Shown in pieces: positions 15,207 through 23,548 of a stretch of 46,704 bases of DNA. The translations under genes and the position numbers were made by a program. The stretch is taken from the NCBI RefSeq assembly GCF_900102965.1, contig NZ_FNGM01000011.1, positions 1 through 46,704 of the forward strand. The letters are read 5' to 3'. The stretch's first letter is position 1. Each line of letters starts with the position of its first letter. This DNA is from Paenibacillus jilunlii. Its GTDB lineage: Bacteria; Bacillota; Bacilli; Paenibacillales; Paenibacillaceae. Under the pieces are notes generated by a model. The model did not search any database, was not told the DNA's origin, and saw only the letters and a program-made list of their open reading frames with translations.

Positions 15207-16073
15207 TTACATTCCAAAATAAGAAGAGATCAGCTTCTGCTCCGGCACAACGGCCACGATGCTCTTCTCCTCATTCATCACATAGATAAAATGATATTGG
15301 TTCCGTTTAAATAGACGCAATATATCATCTAAAGGTTTCGCGGAAAAGGCAACAATTGGACGGGCGGCACTTCCCGATTGCTGGTACCGTTCATATACAG
15401 CTTCTCTGTTCATTAAAAAGGAAACGAAGCGGTAAGGCAGATTACGCTGGTCCGTAAGGTTCGAATAGAGCAAAAAAGCCCCGATCATCAGCAGGTTCAG
15501 CCGGAGCCCTCCACCAGTGCCAAGCGGCAGCATTGCATACCCGACCACCAGCACACTCGCCGCGATGCTCACTCTGCCGCACCATAGCAAAGTGGCATAG
15601 TAGGGAAGCAGCAGACTAAGCATCGCCTGAAAGATTTTGCCGCCATCCAGAGGGAGGACAGGCAGAAGATTAAATAACGCAATAATCGCATTGGCCTGTA
15701 TAAAATAATCCAGGAACCTACTAGTGCCATATCCGGTCTGCTGGAGTCCGTAGGCCATGACGATCAGCAGCACATTCTGCAGCGGCCCGGCTATAGCGAT
15801 GCCCATCTCCCGGATAGCGGTCAGACGCCCATGATCCTCCATCACGGCTACCCCCCCGAATGGCAGCAGCTGCACCGATTTCACCTGAACCCCGCAGAGC
15901 AGCGCTGCACAGACATGTCCCATTTCATGAATGAACACAATTGTGAACAACGTCAGCAGTTCCAGAAACTGGCCTGTGACCACAGAGAGCAGCATGATCA
16001 GAACAAACAGCGGGTGCAGCGACAGCTGGATTCCCCTGATCCTAATCAAACGATACCACTTCAGCGGGATCAA
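15207..16073 (-). CDS. spoIVFB: SpoIVFB-like M50 intramembrane metalloprotease
   Basis: Site-2-protease-type enzyme that, in Bacillus, cuts pro-sigma-K in the mother-cell membrane around the forespore. The 288-residue protein has several membrane helices, the zinc motif HEMGH (49-53) and the second motif NLLPVLPLDGGK (about 134-145) with the metal-binding Asp. A CBS-like tail follows. The frame opens with TTG at 16073 inside the end of spoIVFA; the ribosome-binding site is weak, and a TTG eight codons later is an alternative, so translation is probably coupled to spoIVFA. The two frames overlap by 32 nt. Confidence 0.9.
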   Translation of the reverse strand: MIPLKWYRLIRIRGIQLSLHPLFVLIMLLSVVTGQFLELLTLFTIVFIHEMGHVCAALLCGVQVKSVQLLPFGGVAVMEDHGRLTAIREMGIAIAGPLQNVLLIVMAYGLQQTGYGTSRFLDYFIQANAIIALFNLLPVLPLDGGKIFQAMLSLLLPYYATLLWCGRVSIAASVLVVGYAMLPLGTGGGLRLNLLMIGAFLLYSNLTDQRNLPYRFVSFLMNREAVYERYQQSGSAARPIVAFSAKPLDDILRLFKRNQYHFIYVMNEEKSIVAVVPEQKLISSYFGM

Positions 16074-16905
16074 TATAAGTCTTGTCTTTCATAATTGCAA
16101 AAAAAAGCAGCGGCACTGAAGCATTCTCCGTTTCCTCCAGCCAGCCCACAGCATCCCCGCTTTGCACCCAGTCATCCGCTGCCAGTTTTGTCCCGCTCAG
16201 ATGCCCGTATTCCGCCGTTATATCCCCGGTATGGCGTACCGTGACCCGAATCCCGCCCTCCGCTTCTTTGGCAACGGACAGTACCCTTCCCGTATCTACA
16301 CTTTTCACTGTCAGCGTATCGTTTGAATCTTCTGCAGGCATAATCTCCACACCATTCATAGTAGCAGCAAAAGGCCGGACAATACTGCCTGCAAGCGGGG
16401 TGCTCAGATCATGGGCGGCGGTTACCTTCTCTGCAGGCTGATCTTCGCCGCCGAAGATCGGAATGAATGCCGGCGCTCCGCTGAAATGCTCCTCATACCA
16501 GACCTGCGCAGCGGCAAAATCCATATCCCTGCTGAGCGCATCGGTAATGAATGACTGTGCTTTGAGCGCCCAGGGCTGCTGGATGGCAAAGATTCCCCAC
16601 ACCGCACCAAAAACAACAATGCTCGCGATGGTTCTCCGCATAAAACCCGAAGCAAAACGCGGCTTGTCCCCTCCCCCTTCATCCACCCAGCCCCCGCGCC
16701 GCTGCTTCCATAGGACCTCAGGGTCAGGCTCGCGGTCTGTGTTAAAATCATGGGCAGCGCCCTCTCCCCATTCCTTGAAGGTTGTTGTCTGGTCAGGGAG
16801 CGCATACAGCGGCGGCACAGTTGTCGTTTGCGGAGAATCGTCCACCTCCAGCAGGCTGCGGATGCGTTCCTTGCGGCGGCCTTTAATACCTGATTTCTGT
16901 TCCAT
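16042..16905 (-). CDS. spoIVFA: SpoIVFA-like protein, degenerate M23/LytM domain
   Basis: Partner and inhibitor of SpoIVFB in sigma-K activation. The 287-residue protein has a charged cytoplasmic N-terminus, one membrane helix (about 93-112, IASIVVFGAVWGIFAIQQPW) and an extracytoplasmic LytM/M23-like domain (about 175-287, STPLAGSIVRPF...VTVRHTGDITAEYGHLSG). The M23 zinc ligands look incomplete, as expected for a non-enzymatic SpoIVFA. GGAGGG lies 7 nt before ATG. Gene order spoIVFA-spoIVFB is as in Bacillus. Confidence 0.88.
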   Translation of the reverse strand: MEQKSGIKGRRKERIRSLLEVDDSPQTTTVPPLYALPDQTTTFKEWGEGAAHDFNTDREPDPEVLWKQRRGGWVDEGGGDKPRFASGFMRRTIASIVVFGAVWGIFAIQQPWALKAQSFITDALSRDMDFAAAQVWYEEHFSGAPAFIPIFGGEDQPAEKVTAAHDLSTPLAGSIVRPFAATMNGVEIMPAEDSNDTLTVKSVDTGRVLSVAKEAEGGIRVTVRHTGDITAEYGHLSGTKLAADDWVQSGDAVGWLEETENASVPLLFFAIMKDKTYIDPAEVVSFD

Positions 16906-16937
16906 ATTGATCCCTCCGGCGGGCTTGTTTTACTTTT

Positions 16938-16961
16938 ATTTTATGAAAGACCTGGGCTGAT
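16938..16961 (-). promoter_or_regulatory. possible sigma-E promoter of spoIVFA-spoIVFB
   Basis: Minus strand CATAAAAT (plus 16938-16945) is one base away from the sigma-E -10 CATACAAT and lies 32 nt before the ATG; the -35 is poor. spoIVF is sigma-E dependent in Bacillus. The -35 limit is approximate. Confidence 0.3.
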
Positions 16962-17168
16962 TTAGAACAAGCCCCGCCGGGACGGGAACAGAAACAAAAA
17001 ACAAAACTGAACGGTTCAGATACACTTTGTGAGGAACTTCCTGCTTGAATCGTAACAAACTCAGGTGGAGCAGTGAACATAAATTCCTCTTCCGCTATCT
17101 AGCAACTGGCGCTCCTACAGGTGAATATACTTAAATCAACGCTCTCCATGAATCCTGCGGCAACTCTA

Positions 17169-17400
17169 AGTGGAAAAAGGTTAACTAATCTGCCCCAGCG
17201 TTCTGTTCCCCGCAGATGAAGTGGAAAAGGTACACTAATTCAGCTCATTTCGCCCATGGCGAGGTATAATAACCCAAATAAGTTCCTTTTTTCCACTTAA
17301 ATCTCACGATTGTTGATTTTCGGGAAAAATAAGTTCCTTTTTTCCAGCTATCGCTTGTTCACCGGCTCCTGAGTCCGGATCGTCTGGAAAAGGTGAGCTT
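17169..17400. repeat. intergenic repeat cluster, GTGGAAAAAGG family
   Basis: The 670-nt gap between minD and spoIVFA has no gene but holds five short related segments: AGTGGAAAAAGGTTAACTAA at 17169, AAGTGGAAAAGGTACACTAA at 17219, inverted AATAAGTTCCTTTTTTCCACTTAA at 17277-17300, inverted AATAAGTTCC... at 17328-17347, and a diverged TCTGGAAAAGGTGAGCTT at 17383-17400. Direct and inverted copies could fold into long hairpins. The same motif recurs at 38.3-38.5 kb. Confidence 0.65.
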
Positions 17401-17501
17401 TTTGCAAAATAGCGTCTTCTCTGTCCGCTTCATGCTGCAGATGGACCCGATTGCTCCTGCACGCACCTCCGGCAACATTCAAGTGATCCTAATATAAGCA
17501 C

Positions 17502-17539
17502 AAAGAGCCCGCTGCAGACTATCTGCAGGCAGGCTCTTT
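17502..17539 (-). terminator. terminator after minD
   Basis: Long stem AAAGAGCC(TG)CCTGCAGA / TCTGCAGCGGGCTCTTT with one bulge and a 3-nt loop, 40 nt after the minD stop. The following T-tract is short and broken. It closes the DUF4321-maf-radC-mreBCD-minCD operon. Confidence 0.7.
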
Positions 17540-17578
17540 CTCTGAAGCTTGCTAGGCTGGCCGGAACCTTGAGTCCGT

Positions 17579-18373
17579 TCAACCCATACCGAAGAACTTC
17601 TTCAACTTCTTGAAGGCCCCCGGTTTCTTGTCCAGCTGCATCAATGGCACCGCATCCCCCAGTATCCGCCGGGCGATATTGCGGTAAGCGATTGCCGCTG
17701 CCGAGTCGGGATTCATGACGGTAGGCTCCCCGCTGTTAGCTGCCTTGATCACCAGTTCGTCATCCGGAACAATACCAATCAAATCAATATTCAGCACCTG
17801 CAGGATATCCTCAATATCCAGCATATCACCTGTTTTGATAAGCCCGGGCCGGATCCGGTTAACAACCAGCTTCGGCGATTCTACATGCGACTGCTCCAAA
17901 AGGCCAATAATCCGGTCCGCATCCCGCACGGCAGCATGCTCCGGCGTAGTCACAACAATCGCCTTGTCTGCTCCGGCAATAGCATTGCGGAAGCCATGCT
18001 CGATCCCGGCCGGACAATCGATCAGGATGTATTCATACTCCTTTTTGAGTTCAAGAATAATATCCTTCACCTGCTCCGGTGTAACGGAGGTCTTGTCTTT
18101 GGTCTGGGCCGCAGGGAGCATGTACAGCTCATCAAAACGCTTGTCCTTGACCAGCGCCTGATTCAGACGGCAGCGTCCTTCCGCAACATCGACCAGATCA
18201 TAGATGATGCGGTTCTCCAGCCCCATAACCACATCCAGATTCCGCAGTCCAATGTCGGTATCGACCAGACATACTTTTTTGCCCTGCAATGCAAGCGCGG
18301 TGCCAATATTGGCCGTTGTGGTTGTTTTGCCCACTCCGCCTTTGCCCGAGGTTACGACAATCGCTTCTCCCAT
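17579..18373 (-). CDS. minD: septum site-determining ATPase MinD
   Basis: Membrane-associated ATPase that positions MinC away from midcell. The 264-residue protein has the deviant Walker A SGKGGVGKTT (9-18), the ParA/MinD Walker B LIDCPAGIE and the C-terminal amphipathic membrane-targeting helix (GAFKKLKKFFG, about 252-262). AAAGGGG precedes ATG by about 10 nt. It is the last gene of the cell-shape operon, starting 5 nt after minC. Confidence 0.98.
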   Translation of the reverse strand: MGEAIVVTSGKGGVGKTTTTANIGTALALQGKKVCLVDTDIGLRNLDVVMGLENRIIYDLVDVAEGRCRLNQALVKDKRFDELYMLPAAQTKDKTSVTPEQVKDIILELKKEYEYILIDCPAGIEHGFRNAIAGADKAIVVTTPEHAAVRDADRIIGLLEQSHVESPKLVVNRIRPGLIKTGDMLDIEDILQVLNIDLIGIVPDDELVIKAANSGEPTVMNPDSAAAIAYRNIARRILGDAVPLMQLDKKPGAFKKLKKFFGMG

Positions 18374-18378
18374 GGAGG

Positions 18379-19038
18379 CTACACCCCTTTAAAAACATTT
18401 AAACCCTGACGTAATTTGACTATATTATGAATTTTGTCAATTTGCATAGCACCGCTCGATAGATAGGCAAATTCCATGCTGCTTTCCCGGGTTCCCCATT
18501 CATCCGGTGGGCGGCTGATAACGTCAGCAATCCGCAATTGTGTAGGCGACAGCAAGGATGCGGCAATAATGGATTCCTCATTGCCGCCCACCCCGGCATG
18601 AGCCATTCCGCGCAGTGCTCCAAGAATATAAATATCACCCGTACAGGTAATCGACCCTCCGGGATTCACATCACCCAGGAACAAAAGATTCCCTTCATGG
18701 TGCAGGACCTGTCCGGAACGAATCATTCCGCTGACCATAAACAGGGCATCAGTGTCCTTGTCGCCTGGTTCTTCCAAAGCTTCAACGGAACGGATCAGCA
18801 GATTGCCCTGGCTCTTCAGAATGTCCAGCACAGCTTCCTTCTCTTCTTCGGACACCGAACGGCTGCCCAGCTTAATGTCCACATGCACAATAGGTCCGGT
18901 CAATATATTCTGATGGCTGTGCTCCAGCTTATACCGAAGCTCGCTTAAGAGATCTTCAAAGGGGCACTTGTCGTCTAGCAGGAATACCAGGCCATCCTTG
19001 ATGCCCTTGATCCTTACATGCTTGGATTGTACTGTCAT
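18379..19038 (-). CDS. minC: septum site-determining protein MinC
   Basis: FtsZ-polymer inhibitor that acts with MinD. The 219-residue protein has an N-terminal domain (about 1-100) and the C-terminal beta-helix domain (about 105-205) with the MinD-binding surface motif (GNLLFLGDVNPGGSITCTGD, and RGMAHAGVGG). A G-rich ribosome-binding site lies before ATG. It follows mreD after an 81-nt gap. Confidence 0.95.
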   Translation of the reverse strand: MTVQSKHVRIKGIKDGLVFLLDDKCPFEDLLSELRYKLEHSHQNILTGPIVHVDIKLGSRSVSEEEKEAVLDILKSQGNLLIRSVEALEEPGDKDTDALFMVSGMIRSGQVLHHEGNLLFLGDVNPGGSITCTGDIYILGALRGMAHAGVGGNEESIIAASLLSPTQLRIADVISRPPDEWGTRESSMEFAYLSSGAMQIDKIHNIVKLRQGLNVFKGV

Positions 19039-19119
19039 TTGCCTGTCCCCCCATTCTCATTCATTCGTGCCGGGCCAGGCAAATTCCTTCTTTCCCATGT
19101 AAGAAAATGCAGTCCGGCT

Positions 19120-19650
19120 TTACACAGCCTCTTCCTTGTGTGTCTCTTTCTTCAGCCGTTCAATCTGCTTGCGGAGAGGCACGTAGAGGAGCAGGGCAAC
19201 AGCAAAATGAAATAACATGGTAGGCAGCATGTGATGCAGCAATGCCCAGTTATAAGGAACCTGGCTTAAATTAAATACGCTGTAAATGGCAAAAAGCACA
19301 CTGTCTTCAAGCAGACTGCCCAGCAGCACCACCGTCATCATCAGCGGCAGCGGCGCACGCGGCAGCTGGAATATCAAGCCGATCAAATAAGCTGACACTC
19401 CCATTGCAAAGGAATGGGCACCAAGAATCCGGCCATAAAACACCACATCATGCAGCATCCCAAAGGATAAGCCCAGGATAAGTGCGGTATGGCGGTGATG
19501 GTATATCGTTACAAACAGAATCACAATAAAAACTAGATTCGGAATAATCCGCATCTCCCAGGCATTCGGGAGCAACCAGGGCATAATCGTGCCTTCTAGC
19601 ATAAACAAGACAATTAACAATAGAATTAGGACGGATCTGCGCATCTTCAC
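19120..19650 (-). CDS. mreD: rod shape-determining protein MreD
   Basis: Integral membrane component of the elongation machinery. The 176-residue protein has about five hydrophobic helices and the family segment GMLHDVVFYGRILGAHSFAM. GTG at 19650 is the start (AGGAG 11 nt upstream; an ATG two codons later is further away); it overlaps the mreC stop by one base. Confidence 0.95.
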   Translation of the reverse strand: MKMRRSVLILLLIVLFMLEGTIMPWLLPNAWEMRIIPNLVFIVILFVTIYHHRHTALILGLSFGMLHDVVFYGRILGAHSFAMGVSAYLIGLIFQLPRAPLPLMMTVVLLGSLLEDSVLFAIYSVFNLSQVPYNWALLHHMLPTMLFHFAVALLLYVPLRKQIERLKKETHKEEAV

Positions 19651-20528
19651 TATTCGGCACGCTCCTGCGTAAAGACAACGAACAGTTCCTTCCAGTCCTG
19701 AAAACCCGCCGCCGGTTTGATGATTGCCGTTGAGGTCAACCCGTATTCCCCTACCTTAACACTTTCAACCGTTCCGATGATCATCCCGCGCGGGTAGACT
19801 CCCCCAATACCCGAGGATATAATCTTATCCTTCACGGCTATCGGATCTCCTACCGGTATTTTGTTCATCATCAGCATACCGGATTGCTGGTCATAGGATT
19901 CAATCATTCCGAAGGTCTTCCCTTCCTTATTGAAGACGGTCGCTGCAATGGGCGGCTGGGAGTTCGGATCATTCACATCCATCATGGTCATCAGCTTCAC
20001 GGTGGAGGTGAAATTGCTTACCTGGCTGATTACCCCAACCAATCCCTCTACGGAGGTCACGGACATATTCAGTTTAATTCCGTCCTTGGCTCCAAGGTCA
20101 ATAACCAGTGTGTTGTTGCTCGGCTCGGTCGTCAAGCTGACGACGTTAGCGATTCGGTAATCATAATTGTACAGATTTTTCTGCGCCGTAGTAAATTTTA
20201 GTTCTTTTTTGTACCATTCATTCTCCGCCTTGATGAAATTATACTGAGCTTTTTCGCGCGCAAACTGGGCAGCGAGGATTTTGAGCTCCTCATTCTCCTC
20301 GGCCAGCTCATGCAAATTCCCGATATCTTGGAACAAGCCCGCTACATATCCAGCGGGCTTGTAGAACAGGTTCTGCACGAAACCGGTCGTATCTCTCAGG
20401 AAATTCTCCGGCCAGGACAAGGATTTTCTGGTCCCCAGGCTGAAACCCATGACAACGATAAACATGACCAAGGCAATCAATAATATGAACAAACGTTTAT
20501 TATTAAACAGCTTAAACAGTTTCAACAC
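19650..20528 (-). CDS. mreC: rod shape-determining protein MreC
   Basis: Bitopic scaffold that links MreB and cell-wall synthases. The 292-residue protein has a membrane helix at 12-31 (LFILLIALVMFIVVMGFSLG), a coiled coil (about 68-110) and the two-lobe beta domain with VTSVEGLVGVISQV and SSGIGGVYPRGMIIGTV. The start is GTG or the adjacent TTG; AGAGG is very close, so the exact codon is uncertain by one or two residues. It lies 58 nt after mreB. Confidence 0.95.
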   Translation of the reverse strand: MLKLFKLFNNKRLFILLIALVMFIVVMGFSLGTRKSLSWPENFLRDTTGFVQNLFYKPAGYVAGLFQDIGNLHELAEENEELKILAAQFAREKAQYNFIKAENEWYKKELKFTTAQKNLYNYDYRIANVVSLTTEPSNNTLVIDLGAKDGIKLNMSVTSVEGLVGVISQVSNFTSTVKLMTMMDVNDPNSQPPIAATVFNKEGKTFGMIESYDQQSGMLMMNKIPVGDPIAVKDKIISSGIGGVYPRGMIIGTVESVKVGEYGLTSTAIIKPAAGFQDWKELFVVFTQERAE

Positions 20529-20586
20529 CCTCTAACAAACGTATTTCTCCCATATCAGGGGTTGACGTTCACAGACAAGCCAGGTT

Positions 20587-21621
20587 CTAACGCTTGGAGC
20601 GAAGACTGGAGCCGGTGCGGCTTTTGAAGAGATGAATATTCTCCAGCGCTTTGCCTGTTCCAATGGCAACACAATCCAGCGGATTCTCAGCGACGATCAC
20701 AGGCATCCCGGTCTCGCGGGCCAGCAGCTTATCCAAATTGCGCAGAAGGGCGCCGCCGCCGGTAAGAACAATGCCCCGGTCCATAATGTCGGCTGCCAGC
20801 TCCGGAGGGCATTTCTCCAGCGTGACCTTCACAGCTTCCACAATAGCATTAACAGTATCCGATAACGCTTCACAAATCTCATCAGAGGTAATAGTCAGGG
20901 TCTTGGGCAGTCCGGTCACGAGATCACGTCCGCGGATCTCCATCGTTTCTGTCTTCTCAAGCGGCAGGGCGGAACCCACATCCATCTTGAGCTGCTCCGA
21001 GGTGCGTTCCCCGATCATGAGATTATACTGCCGTTTGATGTACTGGATGATGGACTCATCCGCCTCGTCTCCGGCAACCCGCACCGAACGGCTGGTTACG
21101 ATACCGCCAAGAGAGATAACAGCTACTTCAGTCGTACCGCCGCCGATATCGACGACCATACTGCCAGTCGGTTCCCATACCGGCAGGTCCGCACCAATGG
21201 CAGCCGCAAAAGGCTCCTCGATTATATAAGCCTCACGTGCGCCGGCCTGCTTGGTAGCATCCTCCACAGCACGCTGTTCCACAGCAGTGATGCCGGATGG
21301 CACACACACCATCACATTCGGATGGCGCTGGAACATCGAACGCTGTTTCTGCGCCTGGCGGATGAAATATTTAATCATAGTTGCCGTTGTATCAAAATCG
21401 GCAATAACCCCGTCCTTCATTGGACGAATGGCACGGATATTTCCCGGCGTGCGGCCGATCATTTTTTTGGCAGATTCGCCTACCGCTTCAATCGTCTTGG
21501 TATCTGTATTAATGGCCACAACGGAAGGTTCTCTGACAACGATCCCCTTGCCGCGTACATAGACGAGCGTATTCGCTGTCCCCAGGTCAATTCCTAAATC
21601 TTTCGTAAAACCACCTAACAT
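20587..21621 (-). CDS. mreB: rod shape-determining actin homologue MreB
   Basis: Actin-like filament protein that guides lateral wall synthesis. The 344-residue protein has phosphate-1 DLGTANTLVYVRG, phosphate-2 DIGGGTTEVAVISLGG and the adenosine motif LTGGGALLRNLD. AAAGGAGA precedes ATG. It follows radC in the same transcript. Confidence 0.98.
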   Translation of the reverse strand: MLGGFTKDLGIDLGTANTLVYVRGKGIVVREPSVVAINTDTKTIEAVGESAKKMIGRTPGNIRAIRPMKDGVIADFDTTATMIKYFIRQAQKQRSMFQRHPNVMVCVPSGITAVEQRAVEDATKQAGAREAYIIEEPFAAAIGADLPVWEPTGSMVVDIGGGTTEVAVISLGGIVTSRSVRVAGDEADESIIQYIKRQYNLMIGERTSEQLKMDVGSALPLEKTETMEIRGRDLVTGLPKTLTITSDEICEALSDTVNAIVEAVKVTLEKCPPELAADIMDRGIVLTGGGALLRNLDKLLARETGMPVIVAENPLDCVAIGTGKALENIHLFKSRTGSSLRSKR

Positions 21622-21661
21622 GCTTGTATTCTCCTTTTCCTTGTATATCTACCCAATTGTA

Positions 21662-22351
21662 TTACATGAATCCTTTTTCCTTCAAACTTATAAATCTGCT
21701 GTCTCCAATGATCAGGTGATCCAGCACATCGATTCCGACAATCTCCCCGGCCTGAAGCAGTCTTGAGGTTAAGGAGATGTCTTCCGGACTGGGCGTAGGA
21801 TCGCCGCTCGGATGATTATGTGCGCATATGATTGCTGCGCTGCTGCATTTCATAGCTGCCCTGAACACCTCGCGGGGATGCACGATGGAGGCGTTGAGGC
21901 TGCCCATGGATAATGTCTCCTGCGCAATAACATGATTCTTCGTATTCAGAAAAAGGCAGACAAAATGCTCTTTCTGCAAGTAACGCAGCTGCTCAGTCAA
22001 TATCTCCGCCGCGTCCTGGGGACTGCGGATGATGACCGGCTCGGTCAGCCGGGAGTTTGCCATTCGTCTTCCCAGCTCTATGCCAGCTTTGAGTTGCACG
22101 GCCTTGGCAGGGCCGATGCCTTTGATATTCGTCAGTTCTTCAATGCTTAGGTCCGCCAGCCCGCGAAGACTGCCTGCTACCCCCAGCATCCGCTGGGCAA
22201 TATGAATAGCCGATTCCGCCCGCGTACCTGTACGCAGCAGAATGGCCAGCAGCTCCGCTTGGCTTAATGATTCCGCCCCATAATGCATCATGCGCTCTCG
22301 TGGTCGTTCTTCATGGGGGAGGTCCCGCAGCATAAATGTTTGCGACTCCAT
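21662..22351 (-). CDS. radC: RadC family JAMM/MPN+ protein
   Basis: Widely conserved protein named for DNA repair, although a direct repair role has been questioned; its substrate is unknown. The 229-residue protein has a helix-hairpin-helix (IKGIGPAKAVQL, 76-87) and the JAMM metalloprotease signature HNHPSGDPTPSPED (178-191). AGAGGG precedes ATG. It begins 15 nt after the maf stop. Confidence 0.95.
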   Translation of the reverse strand: MESQTFMLRDLPHEERPRERMMHYGAESLSQAELLAILLRTGTRAESAIHIAQRMLGVAGSLRGLADLSIEELTNIKGIGPAKAVQLKAGIELGRRMANSRLTEPVIIRSPQDAAEILTEQLRYLQKEHFVCLFLNTKNHVIAQETLSMGSLNASIVHPREVFRAAMKCSSAAIICAHNHPSGDPTPSPEDISLTSRLLQAGEIVGIDVLDHLIIGDSRFISLKEKGFM

Positions 22352-22366
22352 CCCTATCCCTCTTTC

Positions 22367-22981
22367 CTAATAGCTCCGCTGCCGGCCCAGCACCGAGATG
22401 CCAAAACCCGACAGCATCTCCCCAAGCAGCGACAACGGCAATCCGACCACGTTGAAATAACAGCCCTCAATCCGTTCCACCAGGGTGGCGCCCAGCCCTT
22501 GGATCGCATAGGAACCAGCCTTGTCGGCAGGTTCTCCGGTCGCTATGTAAGCGGAGATTTCATCCATGCTCATCGCTCTCATGGTTACAGAGGTTACCCG
22601 GTGCTCTACCACGGTCTTCCCTTCTGGCAGCCCTATGCAAGCTACTCCGGTGTATACCTGATGTGTCCGGCCCTGCAGCAGCTGCAGCATGTCTCTGCTG
22701 TCCTGCTTGTCCGCCGGCTTGCCGAGCACTTGGTTCCCCAGCACCACGATCGTATCGCTGCCGACGATAACGGCAGCACGTTCTCCGGCAGAAGGCAGTA
22801 CAGCCTCCGCTTTGCGGAGCGCAAGGCTGCGCACAATTTCTGCGGGCGTTAAGCCTGGCGGCGTGCTCTCGTCAGCATCGCTTGAGATGACTTCAAAGGG
22901 CAAGCCCAGCAGAGTTAACAGCTCCCGGCGGCGCGGTGAACCCGATGCAAGAATAATCATTCGTGAGTTGTCATGCTCCAC
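22367..22981 (-). CDS. maf: Maf family nucleoside triphosphate pyrophosphatase
   Basis: House-cleaning hydrolase of non-canonical or pyrimidine nucleotides (dTTP/UTP in characterised Bacillus-type Maf) that also affects septum formation. The 204-residue protein has the signature LASGSPRRRELL, SSDADES and GSDTIVVLG. GTG 22981 with AAGGGA 11 nt upstream is used; an ATG seven codons later, where conservation begins, is the alternative. Confidence 0.95.
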   Translation of the reverse strand: MEHDNSRMIILASGSPRRRELLTLLGLPFEVISSDADESTPPGLTPAEIVRSLALRKAEAVLPSAGERAAVIVGSDTIVVLGNQVLGKPADKQDSRDMLQLLQGRTHQVYTGVACIGLPEGKTVVEHRVTSVTMRAMSMDEISAYIATGEPADKAGSYAIQGLGATLVERIEGCYFNVVGLPLSLLGEMLSGFGISVLGRQRSY

Positions 22982-23014
22982 TGAATAAACGTCCCTTCTC
23001 AGTAAACATCGAAG

Positions 23015-23260
23015 CTACAGCCTCCGGTAGAGCCAAAGGGCCGTTATAATCCCGGCAAGACTGAGCAAGCACAGTTTCAAATGAATAGTGATGTCATAGG
23101 TTATGATGTCCAAATCGGCTTGCGGCGACCATTTGAGTACAGTCGAGGCTGTAAGAAAAGACAGACCTTTTACAGGTTCCAGCAGTTTGGCGATCCACGC
23201 CCCGGCCAGCCAGCCCAGAATAAGAAATAACAGCAGTATTCCCACATTTTTCTTCTTCAT
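23015..23260 (-). CDS. DUF4321 small membrane protein
   Basis: Function unknown. The 81-residue protein has two hydrophobic helices (about 6-25 and 60-78) and matches in size and layout the DUF4321 proteins found just upstream of maf in spore-forming Firmicutes. GAGGGA precedes ATG. It is the first gene of the maf-radC-mre-min operon, so a link with cell shape or division is an inference from position only. Confidence 0.85.
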   Translation of the reverse strand: MKKKNVGILLLFLILGWLAGAWIAKLLEPVKGLSFLTASTVLKWSPQADLDIITYDITIHLKLCLLSLAGIITALWLYRRL

Positions 23261-23296
23261 CTAAGTCTTCCCTCGCCATTTTTTGACACCCTAATT

Positions 23297-23325
23297 ATTA
23301 TACGGTGAAACGGGGTTCAACACAA
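23297..23325 (-). promoter_or_regulatory. promoter of the DUF4321-maf-radC-mre-min operon
   Basis: Minus strand TTGTGT (plus 23320-23325), a 17-nt spacer and a perfect TATAAT (23297-23302), about 40 nt before the DUF4321 start. The rest of the gap to 23477 shows nothing else. Confidence 0.5.
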
Positions 23326-23467
23326 ACGCAAAATCGGGTACGGAAATGATTACCACTCTCCGGCAAGCATAGACTGATGTAAAGCCAGCCGGCTGCAATT
23401 GCAGACCCTTTACACCATCTGAGCCTGGAGGCATTGGAAACAGATCATTTATGAATATTTCACCTCT

Positions 23468-23520
23468 CAAAAATAACAGCAATCCCCTGCCCGGCAGACA
23501 GCCAAAACGTGGGATTGCTG
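23468..23520 (-). terminator. rho-independent terminator after the SPOR-domain gene
   Basis: Perfect 10-bp stem CAGCAATCCC / GGGATTGCTG (23477-23486, 23511-23520) followed on the minus strand by TTATTTTTG. Confidence 0.8.
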
Positions 23521-23548
23521 TGTCTAGTCTTTATATGAATAGAGGCGT

